A DNA stretch of 64,000 nucleotides from CALUVN01 sp944323595 (GTDB lineage Bacteria > Cyanobacteriota > Vampirovibrionia > Gastranaerophilales > Gastranaerophilaceae), in NCBI GenBank assembly GCA_963931255.1, contig OZ006972.1:2108001-2172000 (forward strand). Reading direction: 5' to 3'. This document shows positions 18,154 to 25,136 of the stretch, piece by piece. The notes beneath the pieces were generated by a model. The model did no database searches, was not told where the DNA came from, and was given only the letters and a program-made list of their open reading frames with translations. A program made the translations under genes and the position numbers. Position 1 is the stretch's first letter; the number at the start of each line of letters is the position of its first letter.

Positions 18154-19260
18154 ATGAAAAAAAATTATAAAAGAATAATATTTTATGCATATAGAGATGA
18201 CAGAGGTCCTTTAGGAGGACCGGGCGGTGTATTGTATCTACAAAACAGAATTCTTGGCAGTCAATTTCAGGGCATTCCTTTGAAATACAGATTTAGAAGT
18301 AAAAAGAAACTATTCAGACAACGCATAAAAAGCTTTTATAAAGGTGCAATACTACAAATTTTTGCAAATGAATTGTTTAAATCAAATACATATTATATTT
18401 GCAACGATATAGGAACAGCGTTTGCACTGGCTATACTTAAACGGGATTACTCACTAATTTACCACCAGCAAGGTCCAATTATTGAAGAATTAACAAACTT
18501 TGGTTTAAATTTCAAATTACTAAGAAAACCAGCACTCCGCATTATTGAAAAAATTGCTTTTAAAAACGCAAAATCTGTTCACTTTCCATCAAAGGGAGCA
18601 GAAGAAATGTATTTTAACAGCAAATTCCGTACCTGCAATAGAAACGAAGTCAAAGTTGGAAAAGTTCTCCATAACACCATTGATATAAAACAATACCCTG
18701 CATTAATAGAAAAAGATACTGGCAAACTCACTTTTCTCTCTGTCGGTACACTAACAACAGCAAAAGGACAGGATTTAGCACTGGATTTTATGGATGAATT
18801 AATGAAAAGGACTAATAAATCAATAAGACACATAGTTGTAGGAGTTGGACCTTTAAGAAATATCGTCGTACAAAAAGGGACAGAACTACAAAATAAATAT
18901 CCTAATTATGAATTCATCTACCGCGACAGACTGCCGCACAATGAAATAATGAGATTAAATGAAATTTCAGACATCTATCTTATGATGCACAGAATTTCAA
19001 TATTTGATTTAGCAACACTTGAGGCTATGAGTAAATCAAGCGCAATCATTTTGTCACAGGTTGGCGGCAACATTGATTTTAATGTTGAAAATAATGTAAT
19101 ACTTGTTAATCCTGAAAATTACAAGCCTGCAGTAGAGCAGCTGCTCAATGCTGATATTGAAGAGCTCAAAGCTAAAAATTTTGAAGTTTTTGAAAAATAC
19201 TTTTCAAGAAATGCGTTCAAAGAAAATTATACCGACTTGCTCGAAAATATAGTAAAATAA
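18154..19260 (+). CDS. GT4-family glycosyltransferase
   Basis: The 368-residue GT-B enzyme has an N-terminal acceptor domain (GGPGGVLYLQNRI, the glycine-rich loop) and a C-terminal GT4 donor domain (TFLSVGTLTTAKGQDLAL, then the DLATLEAMSKSSAIILSQVGGN block, in which the usual EX7E begins at the Glu of LEAM). GCGGAGG precedes the ATG and only 11 bases separate it from the upstream gene, so it shares the same switch. It is the last gene of the rightward glycan operon. Confidence 0.83.
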   Translation: MKKNYKRIIFYAYRDDRGPLGGPGGVLYLQNRILGSQFQGIPLKYRFRSKKKLFRQRIKSFYKGAILQIFANELFKSNTYYICNDIGTAFALAILKRDYSLIYHQQGPIIEELTNFGLNFKLLRKPALRIIEKIAFKNAKSVHFPSKGAEEMYFNSKFRTCNRNEVKVGKVLHNTIDIKQYPALIEKDTGKLTFLSVGTLTTAKGQDLALDFMDELMKRTNKSIRHIVVGVGPLRNIVVQKGTELQNKYPNYEFIYRDRLPHNEIMRLNEISDIYLMMHRISIFDLATLEAMSKSSAIILSQVGGNIDFNVENNVILVNPENYKPAVEQLLNADIEELKAKNFEVFEKYFSRNAFKENYTDLLENIVK

Positions 19261-19268
19261 AATATCTA

Positions 19269-19297
19269 TTGACTTTGTAAGAGAAAATAGGTAAGAT
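19269..19297 (+). promoter_or_regulatory. Promoter of the DUF2023-like gene
   Basis: TTGACT (19269-19274), 17 bases and TAAGAT (19292-19297) fit a housekeeping sigma promoter. Expected transcription starts about 25 bases upstream of the ATG at 19328. A small GTTAG/CTAAC hairpin lies in the leader. Confidence 0.6.
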
Positions 19298-19327
19298 AAA
19301 GTTAGCCAAAACTAACAAAGGTATATT

Positions 19328-19795
19328 ATGCTAATCAAACCAGTTATGTGTTACTCAGCACAGAGAAGAAATTTATATGCAGTACAAAATAGACCGGTAA
19401 CTTTTTCATCAGGGTGTAATAATGAAAATTGTCTGAAAACACAAATTTCAGATTTACGGGTATTTAATCACCATATTTATGAATACAAAAAGGGGCTTCG
19501 CAGGTTGATTCTGACCACAGAAAAGGGTGAGTATCAGGATACAATTGAAAAAAGACTTAATCACGAAAAAATTCCATATCTGATTAATCCCGTGGGCAAC
19601 GGTAAAATTAACGTATTTTTTGGCGATGAACGCTGCGTTAAAGTAGCTGCAACACTGAATCCTAAACTTAATCTGCTTTCTCCTGAACAAGACTTTATTC
19701 TTGGAATAATGCTTGGATATGACAGGGTTATGCAATGTGAAAGATATCTCAAATTCAAAGATAAAGAACTTAACCGCACCGGTACAATGATTTAA
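19328..19795 (+). CDS. DUF2023-like protein with N-terminal VTFSSG motif
   Basis: This is a 155-residue protein. Residues 1-30 form a Ser/Asn/Arg-rich leader ending in VTFSSG, like the short Phe-Gly motif of five other proteins in this window. From about residue 44 the sequence (FNHHIYEYKKGLRRLILTT, KINVFFGDERCVK, LSPEQDFILGIMLGYD, QCERY) resembles the small bacterial DUF2023 family, whose function is unknown. AAAGG lies seven bases before the ATG. It converges with the kinase-like gene, leaving eight bases between the stops. Confidence 0.65.
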   Translation: MLIKPVMCYSAQRRNLYAVQNRPVTFSSGCNNENCLKTQISDLRVFNHHIYEYKKGLRRLILTTEKGEYQDTIEKRLNHEKIPYLINPVGNGKINVFFGDERCVKVAATLNPKLNLLSPEQDFILGIMLGYDRVMQCERYLKFKDKELNRTGTMI

Positions 19796-19803
19796 TACAA
19801 AAA

Positions 19804-20793
19804 TTATTTTGAAAGAATATTGTCTAAATAATCACTTGTTAACTTAAGTCTGAGTTTTTGCTCTGGTACCATCTTACGCATAATCTTCAATGTATTGATA
19901 ACACCGCCTGAAGAAACTTTTAAATTGCATAAATCTTCAATAACATTATTCCACATAATTTTATCAGCCGGACAGGTGCCTAAATCAAGATTACATTTCA
20001 TACCCGCAAGTATAATTTTCTTTAAAAGCTGCCGTCTTGCAGGCACTGCTTCCTCACTATAACCTGCAAATGTTTCGATGTTCATTTTTTCTAAAAATAC
20101 ACTCAGCATTTCAGCAATAGAATTAGGATTTTTTATACAAGTTGGTACAATTTCATCGGTAATCCTCAATGTATTACCAACAAGCACAAAATTATTAGGA
20201 TTCTTGAAATCAAAAGTATAATTATTAAAACCTCTTCCCATCTTATTCAGAGTATCAAAATCTTTTGCAATTGCATCAAACGCTCTTTGCGGAACAGCTG
20301 CAAATTTAGGCAGGTAAATATTTTCATAATACGCCTGAGCATCATCCGGTAAAAGGGAGGCTAACATGTTTTGCGGGACACCGGCTTGAGTATGTCTTCC
20401 ACAGGAGGAAACATTTTTCAGAATCTTAGCATGAGTAAAATTTGCGACAGGCTCACCGTAATAAGTTTTTAAAGCTCCAAATTTTTTCTTTGGTATATTT
20501 TCAAAATAGAATAAATCAGCTCTTAAATTGGGCAGCTTAACCGCATACTTGTCATCAATTTTATAAACTCTGCCATGAAACCCAGCACCCAAAAGTCTTT
20601 GACTACCAAAAAGCTTTGAAACTAAATCATTAAACGCATTACTAAGATTAAGAGCATCTTTTTTGCAAACGCGACGCTTGATAAGGACTTCGTCAAGTTG
20701 TTTGGAAAATACACATTTATGCCCGAATGAGGGATATTGTTTTTTGTTTTGACTAATTACACTGTTACAACTTAAATGACTCTGAATTTTCAT
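19804..20793 (-). CDS. Protein-kinase-like protein with N-terminal PSFG motif
   Basis: The 329-residue protein starts at ATG 20793 (MKIQS); the longer frame would need a TTG with no ribosome site. PSFG lies at residues 21-24 after a Ser/Asn/Lys-rich leader. A protein-kinase-like lobe follows: glycine loop LLGAGFHGRVYKI (68-79), the lysine of YAVKLP (86), a catalytic-loop-like D195-x4-N200 and a metal-binding-like D213 in ITDEI. These are the minimum residues of an active atypical kinase, but the HRD histidine is missing, so activity is uncertain. The protein at 44874 has the same layout. No close named family was recognised. Confidence 0.6.
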   Translation of the reverse strand: MKIQSHLSCNSVISQNKKQYPSFGHKCVFSKQLDEVLIKRRVCKKDALNLSNAFNDLVSKLFGSQRLLGAGFHGRVYKIDDKYAVKLPNLRADLFYFENIPKKKFGALKTYYGEPVANFTHAKILKNVSSCGRHTQAGVPQNMLASLLPDDAQAYYENIYLPKFAAVPQRAFDAIAKDFDTLNKMGRGFNNYTFDFKNPNNFVLVGNTLRITDEIVPTCIKNPNSIAEMLSVFLEKMNIETFAGYSEEAVPARRQLLKKIILAGMKCNLDLGTCPADKIMWNNVIEDLCNLKVSSGGVINTLKIMRKMVPEQKLRLKLTSDYLDNILSK

Positions 20794-20861
20794 ACTAGCA
20801 ACAAAACACAAAAATATAAATTTTTGCCACGTAACAAAATATTACATAAATTTATATTTTA

Positions 20862-20890
20862 TTGACTATTTAAATAGTGGGTAATATTAT
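20862..20890 (+). promoter_or_regulatory. Promoter of creD-like gene
   Basis: TTGACT (20862-20867), a 17-base spacer and TATTAT (20885-20890) lie 29 bases upstream of the ATG at 20920, with a GGAG ribosome site between. It fits a housekeeping promoter well. Confidence 0.65.
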
Positions 20891-20919
20891 AAACTTGTTA
20901 ATGGTTCTGGAGTTTTTAT

Positions 20920-22191
20920 ATGTCTGCAAATCCAAATGAATTGAGTATAAAAATAAATGAAAATTCAAAAATGAAAAAATTTTTCATACTGCTTTTAATG
21001 TTACTACTTCTGCTAATTCCGATAGGGTTCTGGTTTGGAATAATTAAAGACAGGGAATCTTATAAACATGATGCAATAAAAGATGTTGCATCAGCCTGGG
21101 GTGATGTACAAGTCTTTAGCTGCCCAACAATGTCATTTGAACGCAAGAAAGACAAAACCACTGAAACAGTGTATTTAACGCTTAATGACTACAATGTTGA
21201 TATAAATATAATAACAGAAGTTCGTAAAAAAGGAATTTTTACAGTACCGGTATACACGGCGGAAGTAAAATTAAAAGGAGATTTCACTAACACATACGGC
21301 AACCTTTCAGATAAAGAGATTACAACCTCAATTCAAGTTGGCGACTCAATAGGTTTTATTGAAGAACCAAAATTCAAAATAAACGATAGACCGGAAAAGC
21401 TAACGCAAGATACAAAATACATATCAAAATTAGGGAATACAGGTAAAAACATTCCATTTGAAATAAGCTACAAAATTAGAGGTTTGAATGAACTTTTTGT
21501 AAATCTTGGCGGTCAGATAAACAATATAAAAATAAAAGGCAACTGGGCAGATCCCAGTTTTACAGGGAATTTTTTACCATCGAAACGTGAAATCACAAAA
21601 GATAGATTTAATGCGGAATGGCGGGTTCCAAAAGTTGCAACGACAAATGTTGCAACTGTAAATCCTGCTCCGGTTGCAAAATATAACTATGAGGATATTG
21701 ACAGGAACGCAAAAGTCGGAGTCTCACTTTTAATGCCTGTAGACAATTACAGAATGGCTACAAGAGCATTAAAATATTCATTTTTATTTATCACTTTGAC
21801 ATTCTTAAGCTATTTTATATATGAAATAACAGACAAAAGTAAAAAACGCATCCATCCGCTGCAATACCTGCTTTTAGGCGGTTCAATGCTTATATTTTAT
21901 CTACTTTTGGTTTCAATATCTGAATTTGCACCATTTATTGCGGCTTATATAATTGCATCCTTTATGACAATTTCATTAATAAGTACCTACACATATTACG
22001 TTATTACAAAACAAAAAAACAAGAAATTTTCAATATTAATTACCGTATTACTTGTGATATTATACACATTCTTATATATATTACTAATGCTGCAGGATTT
22101 AGCACTATTAATTGGAAGTTTAGGACTATTCCTGATATTAGCACTTATAATGTATGCAACCAGAAATGTAGACTGGTATAACGAGAGTTAA
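20920..22191 (+). CDS. creD: CreD-like inner-membrane protein
   Basis: The 423 residues have one N-terminal transmembrane helix (about 20-43), a large extracytoplasmic domain (45-280) and a cluster of C-terminal helices. The C-terminal half carries the CreD signature: HPLQYLLLGGSMLIFYLLLVS followed by SEFAPFIAAYIIASF, then LQDLALLIGSLGLF and MYATRNVDWY. CreD is linked to envelope integrity and beta-lactam responses in Enterobacteria and Stenotrophomonas. No creBC regulators are seen nearby. It shares a transcript with the small FG-motif gene 15 bases downstream. Confidence 0.83.
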   Translation: MSANPNELSIKINENSKMKKFFILLLMLLLLLIPIGFWFGIIKDRESYKHDAIKDVASAWGDVQVFSCPTMSFERKKDKTTETVYLTLNDYNVDINIITEVRKKGIFTVPVYTAEVKLKGDFTNTYGNLSDKEITTSIQVGDSIGFIEEPKFKINDRPEKLTQDTKYISKLGNTGKNIPFEISYKIRGLNELFVNLGGQINNIKIKGNWADPSFTGNFLPSKREITKDRFNAEWRVPKVATTNVATVNPAPVAKYNYEDIDRNAKVGVSLLMPVDNYRMATRALKYSFLFITLTFLSYFIYEITDKSKKRIHPLQYLLLGGSMLIFYLLLVSISEFAPFIAAYIIASFMTISLISTYTYYVITKQKNKKFSILITVLLVILYTFLYILLMLQDLALLIGSLGLFLILALIMYATRNVDWYNES

Positions 22192-22206
22192 CAAAAAGGA
22201 GGGTAT

Positions 22207-22539
22207 ATGAATATTAACAAAGTAAGCACGATTAAATTTGGAAATTATCCGCAAAACAATCAGCAGCAAAGCAGTAAACCAAAATTTGAGTCAATGAACG
22301 AGTCTGACAAATTAAATGTTATCTATGGCCTGCTGAAAGATATAAGGATTAATCAGGAATATAATGCGGAGGTAGTAACTGCAAATCAGGCAAATAACCA
22401 TACTGCAAACAAATGGGCTTTTCAAATTTTAACAGATAAGAGCATAACAACAGATAAACAACACGAATTGATAGCCGATGCATTTGAACGCAACTCTATC
22501 GGGCAGCTACCAGGCAGACAGGTAGATCAAATAGTATAA
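22207..22539 (+). CDS. Small hypothetical protein with N-terminal IKFG motif
   Basis: A 110-residue soluble protein is preceded by a strong AGGAGG site. It begins MNINKVSTIKFGNYPQNNQ, with the short Phe-Gly motif at residues 9-12 followed by a Gln/Ser-rich stretch. The rest is predicted helical and polar, without cysteines or membrane segments. It follows creD on one transcript and ends just before an intrinsic terminator. No family was recognised. Confidence 0.6.
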   Translation: MNINKVSTIKFGNYPQNNQQQSSKPKFESMNESDKLNVIYGLLKDIRINQEYNAEVVTANQANNHTANKWAFQILTDKSITTDKQHELIADAFERNSIGQLPGRQVDQIV

Positions 22540-22549
22540 TAACAAAATA

Positions 22550-22577
22550 AAATGCCGGGAAAAATCCCGGCATTTTA
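22550..22577 (+). terminator. Intrinsic terminator of the creD operon
   Basis: ATGCCGGGA and TCCCGGCAT form a nine-base-pair GC-rich stem with a four-base loop, followed by TTT. It sits 12 bases after the stop at 22539. Confidence 0.85.
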
Positions 22578-22660
22578 TAAATATACACAAAGTTACATAT
22601 ACAAGGAAATGGAATAACAATTTCAATACCTGCAAAAGATAACTGAATAAAAAACATACT

Positions 22661-22708
22661 GCAACTCACTCTGCCGAGCAAAATGATTGAGTATCATTTT
22701 GCGAAAGG
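22661..22708 (+). repeat. Palindromic repeat element, copy 1
   Basis: A 23-base segment (22661-22683) beginning GCAACTCACTCTGCCG is identical to 23546-23568 and runs into a stem-loop (GCAAAATGAT / ATCATTTTGC) and GAAAGG. Copies 1 and 2 bracket the zeta-toxin cassette in the same orientation. Confidence 0.75.
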
Positions 22709-22758
22709 TATGCAAAGGAACAAATGATTTGAAAATTTTTAACAGTAAGTTTGAATAT

Positions 22759-22923
22759 TTACGAAAAACTATATTTCGTTGTTAGTTCACCATTTGGCAA
22801 CTCAAAAATTATCTTTCCGTTTATGCAATACACATTTGGAATACCATTTTTACGGTTATTTTCCTGTGCTTTTTTTATTGCTCTGTTTCCGAGTTTTAAA
22901 AGTTTTTCAGATAATTTTGTCAT
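22759..22923 (-). CDS. 54-residue partner of the zeta-like toxin (candidate antitoxin)
   Basis: This frame is too short for usual gene calls but is well supported: its ATG overlaps the stop of the zeta-like gene (TAATG). The product is MTKLSEKLLKLGNRAIKKAQ, a basic helix, followed by NGIPNVYCINGKIIFELPNG, which looks like a short beta hairpin. I recall similar small proteins beside zeta-like kinases in other bacteria but cannot name a family. It may be an antitoxin or an accessory factor. The toxin-first gene order is unusual for zeta systems. Confidence 0.65.
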   Translation of the reverse strand: MTKLSEKLLKLGNRAIKKAQENNRKNGIPNVYCINGKIIFELPNGELTTKYSFS

Positions 22924-23492
22924 TATTCAAAATCCTTTATAAATTCATTGTACAAATTTTCACTAAAAATTTCGACCTCGTTATTGGCGTATTGAGCGAC
23001 TAAAATATACTCTGATGTCCCGTTATAAAATAGATTCCATTCATCAACCAAATCCTTGTAAATATTCCAAAAATTTCCTTTACTACGATAATAACGTCTT
23101 ATAATATCATTTTTAGGAATATCATGTCCGCCATTTAATACCCGTATTTTTATTCTGTTTTCACATAAAGTCGGATTATCAAGATAAGAATAGATTAAAA
23201 CAACGAAATATCCTAAATATTTAGCTTTTTGAATAGTTTTTATATGATTCTTACCGGATAAAGTCGTTTCTATTGCAAAAGATTTCCCGCCATTTAGTAG
23301 ATCTTCAAGTCTTTTTAAGACAATTTTACCGGCTTTAATTTTTACACTTTCAATATTTTCAGGGCAAATTTCTTTTGCAACTTCATCCGCATTTAGAAAA
23401 TCTAAATTTTCCGATGGTAAAAGCTCACTTGCTAATGTACTTTTACCGCTGCCGTTTGCCCCTGCTATTATATATAAAATTTTATCTTGCAT
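22923..23492 (-). CDS. Zeta-toxin-like P-loop kinase
   Basis: The 189-residue P-loop protein has Walker A IIAGANGSGKSTLASELL near the N-terminus, the NADEVAKEI segment, the AIETTLSG block and a downstream RR pair, matching zeta/PezT-like kinases that phosphorylate UDP-N-acetylglucosamine. It is shorter than streptococcal zeta. No epsilon antitoxin is upstream; instead a tiny ORF is coupled downstream. There is no clear Shine-Dalgarno. The cassette is bracketed by two copies of a palindromic repeat next to tRNA-Phe, suggesting acquisition. Confidence 0.8.
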   Translation of the reverse strand: MQDKILYIIAGANGSGKSTLASELLPSENLDFLNADEVAKEICPENIESVKIKAGKIVLKRLEDLLNGGKSFAIETTLSGKNHIKTIQKAKYLGYFVVLIYSYLDNPTLCENRIKIRVLNGGHDIPKNDIIRRYYRSKGNFWNIYKDLVDEWNLFYNGTSEYILVAQYANNEVEIFSENLYNEFIKDFE

Positions 23493-23545
23493 ACTATTTG
23501 TATCTTAACATAAATAAAAAAAATATATAATACAAAAAATATGCC

Positions 23546-23597
23546 GCAACTCACTCTGCCGAGCAAAAACTGACTAAATGTCTGTTTTTGCGAGAGG
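23546..23597 (+). repeat. Palindromic repeat element, copy 2, inside a broken tRNA-Phe 3' copy
   Basis: The first 23 bases equal copy 1, followed by a stem-loop (GCAAAAAC / GTTTTTGC) and GAGAGG. The bases just before (ATGCCGCAACTC) and just after (GAACCAAGGAC, 23598 on) match the 3' end and T-arm side of tRNA-Phe, so the element appears to interrupt a partial tRNA copy. Confidence 0.7.
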
Positions 23598-23643
23598 GAA
23601 CCAAGGACTTCAAAATCCTTTATGGATTTTGACAAAAAAATAT

Positions 23644-23691
23644 GCCACTCTGCCGAAGAAAATATGACTTAATGTCATATTTTGTGAGAGG
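23644..23691 (+). repeat. Palindromic repeat element, copy 3
   Basis: CACTCTGCCGA, a stem-loop (AAAATATGAC / GTCATATTTT) and GTGAGAGG repeat the design of copies 1 and 2 with a different stem sequence. Compensated stem changes suggest that the hairpin itself matters. Confidence 0.6.
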
Positions 23692-23743
23692 CTCGGAATG
23701 TAATTCCGAGTTGCAAATCTATAATTTAACATAATAAAAAATA

Positions 23744-23816
23744 TGCCGCAACTCGGAATTGAACCAAGGACACAGGGATTTTCAGTCCCTTGCTCTACCA
23801 ACTGAGCTATTGCGGC
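23744..23816 (-). tRNA. tRNA-Phe (GAA)
   Basis: On the minus strand the 73 bases fold as a standard tRNA: acceptor GCCGCAA/TTGCGGC, U8-A9, D arm GCTC...GAGC, anticodon loop CTGAAAA with GAA, T loop GTTCAAT, discriminator A. The CCA end is not encoded. It is flanked on both sides by partial copies of itself. Confidence 0.95.
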
Positions 23817-23837
23817 ATATTCTATTATTAAATTATC

Positions 23838-23919
23838 ATCGGAGTTGGTAGAGCAAGCTCTACAGATAATGAACTCCGTTCCGTTTCACTCCACTTGGGA
23901 GCTATTGCGGCATATTCTA
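23838..23919 (-). pseudogene. Partial tRNA-Phe copies upstream of the intact gene
   Basis: GAGTTGGTAGAGCAAGC near 23840 resembles the tRNA D-arm in the opposite orientation. The segment 23899-23919 repeats the 5' end of tRNA-Phe and its upstream flank (GAGCTATTGCGGCATATTCT). No complete cloverleaf can be formed, so this is a remnant of duplication or recombination. The rest of 23817-24011 shows nothing else. Confidence 0.55.
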
Positions 23920-24011
23920 CAATTAAAGTTATTTAATTATCATTACTGTGACTTGATTTCAGCCACATTTATAATTATATTTGCTAAAATTTCGCAGTCA
24001 AGAACTTTTTA

Positions 24012-24551
24012 TTAATTACCCTGCGGAGCCAGATATAAAGTAACATTACGCCCCTCAAGCTGAGGTTTTTTCTCAAACACGAGCGGAAAATCTTTCAAAT
24101 CTTCCATGAATCTTGCTGCCAGGTCAAAAGCAAGGTTTGAGTGCTGCATTTCACGTCCTCTAAGCATGATAACAATTTTAACTTTATTCCCCTGAGATAT
24201 AAATTTTTGAATACTCTTTATTCTGACCTGATAATCATGGGTATCAATTTTGTATCTTATTTTAATTTCTTTAACTTCAACAGTATGCTGCTTTTTCTTA
24301 GCCTCTTTAGCCTTTTTTTCCAGTTCATACTTGTACTTGCCATAGTTTAATATTTTAGCTACAGGCGGTTCCTGATTAGGGCTGATTAGAACCAGATCTA
24401 AATCAGCATCATAAGCCATTTTCAGGGCTTTAACAGTATCTACAATTCCGCGATTTTCACCGTTTTCATCAATTAATCTTACTTCTTTTGCTCTAATCCG
24501 TTCATTCATTATTGCCTGATCCTTGCCGGATTTATTATTATCGTTAGCTAT
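24012..24551 (-). CDS. infC: Translation initiation factor IF-3, probable AUA start
   Basis: The core is clear: NERIRAKEVRLIDENGENRG, ISPNQEPPVAKILNYGKYKYE, KIDTHDYQVRIKS, RGREMQHSNL. IF-3 prevents premature subunit joining and proofreads start codons. An in-frame ATG exists at 24509 but has no Shine-Dalgarno. Fourteen codons upstream, an ATA at 24551 lies eight bases after AAGGAG, and starting there gives 179 residues with the N-terminal tail length of the E. coli protein (180). A rare start codon is the known basis of IF-3 autoregulation (AUU in E. coli), so AUA is the preferred start here. Confidence 0.85.
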   Translation of the reverse strand: MANDNNKSGKDQAIMNERIRAKEVRLIDENGENRGIVDTVKALKMAYDADLDLVLISPNQEPPVAKILNYGKYKYELEKKAKEAKKKQHTVEVKEIKIRYKIDTHDYQVRIKSIQKFISQGNKVKIVIMLRGREMQHSNLAFDLAARFMEDLKDFPLVFEKKPQLEGRNVTLYLAPQGN

Positions 24552-24592
24552 GGCTGTATCTCCTTATATTTATGTACATTCTTAACGTGTTA

Positions 24593-24622
24593 ATCATAGC
24601 ACAAACACGCTATTTTTAACAA
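24593..24622 (-). promoter_or_regulatory. Promoter of infC
   Basis: On the minus strand, TTGTTA (24622-24617), 18 bases and TATGAT (24598-24593) precede the AAGGAG site and AUA start. It places the mRNA start near 24586. Confidence 0.6.
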
Positions 24623-24805
24623 TTAGAGAAATACAGATTTTTTTGTAACAATATGTAAACACAAATTATTTTCCCTTAAAACAAGCATCCCAAAAGGGAT
24701 TACAGAAAAATACAGGAAAAGCATGATTAAAGTTTTTCTAAAAAAATGACGATATATACAGTGTTAAGAATCTTACGGAATAATTAAATAATAGGAGTAT
24801 CAAGA

Positions 24806-24964
24806 ATGATGACAGAAACAAAATCAAATTTGTTTGGGACAGAGATGAGTTCACTATTGGAGGAAGGGTTTAAACCTGAAGGACAACAGATTGAAATGGA
24901 AATTCCTATCCAGGCACTATTTGATGACTTTATGACATTTATCTCAAAAGTTGATTTGGAATAG
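24806..24964 (+). CDS. 52-residue acidic hypothetical protein
   Basis: A short frame begins at ATG 24806 (a second ATG follows immediately), with AGGAG eight bases upstream, and ends just before a strong terminator. That arrangement supports a real monocistronic gene. The product (MMTETKSNLFGTEMSSLLEE, then an acidic amphipathic stretch ending FISKVDLE) has no signal peptide, cysteine or known domain. It could be a regulator-binding or adaptor peptide. No family was recognised. Confidence 0.6.
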   Translation: MMTETKSNLFGTEMSSLLEEGFKPEGQQIEMEIPIQALFDDFMTFISKVDLE

Positions 24965-24998
24965 TCAACACCCCCTGAAAGATTTTACACAATGAATT

Positions 24999-25031
24999 GA
25001 TGCTGCTCACAAGAGCAGCATCTTTATTTTT
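24999..25031 (+). terminator. Intrinsic terminator after the 52-residue ORF
   Basis: GATGCTGCTC, a four-base loop and GAGCAGCATC form a perfect ten-base-pair stem followed by TTTATTTTT. Confidence 0.9.
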
Positions 25032-25136
25032 AACTTAACATAGACTGTTAAATTAATCACAAATATAGTAAAATGTAGGAGTACATGACGTGTAGATTAA
25101 TATAAAATACATTCAGTATAAGCAGAGGGACAGGAT

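Noticed and set aside
20794..20811. Longer start for the kinase-like protein (MCFVAS extension)
   Set aside because: The first codon would be TTG without a ribosome site; ATG 20793 gives the MKIQS start shared with related tag-bearing proteins.
23546..23720. Additional functional tRNA genes near tRNA-Phe
   Set aside because: Only parts of the acceptor and T-arm are present; no full cloverleaf or anticodon arm can be formed.
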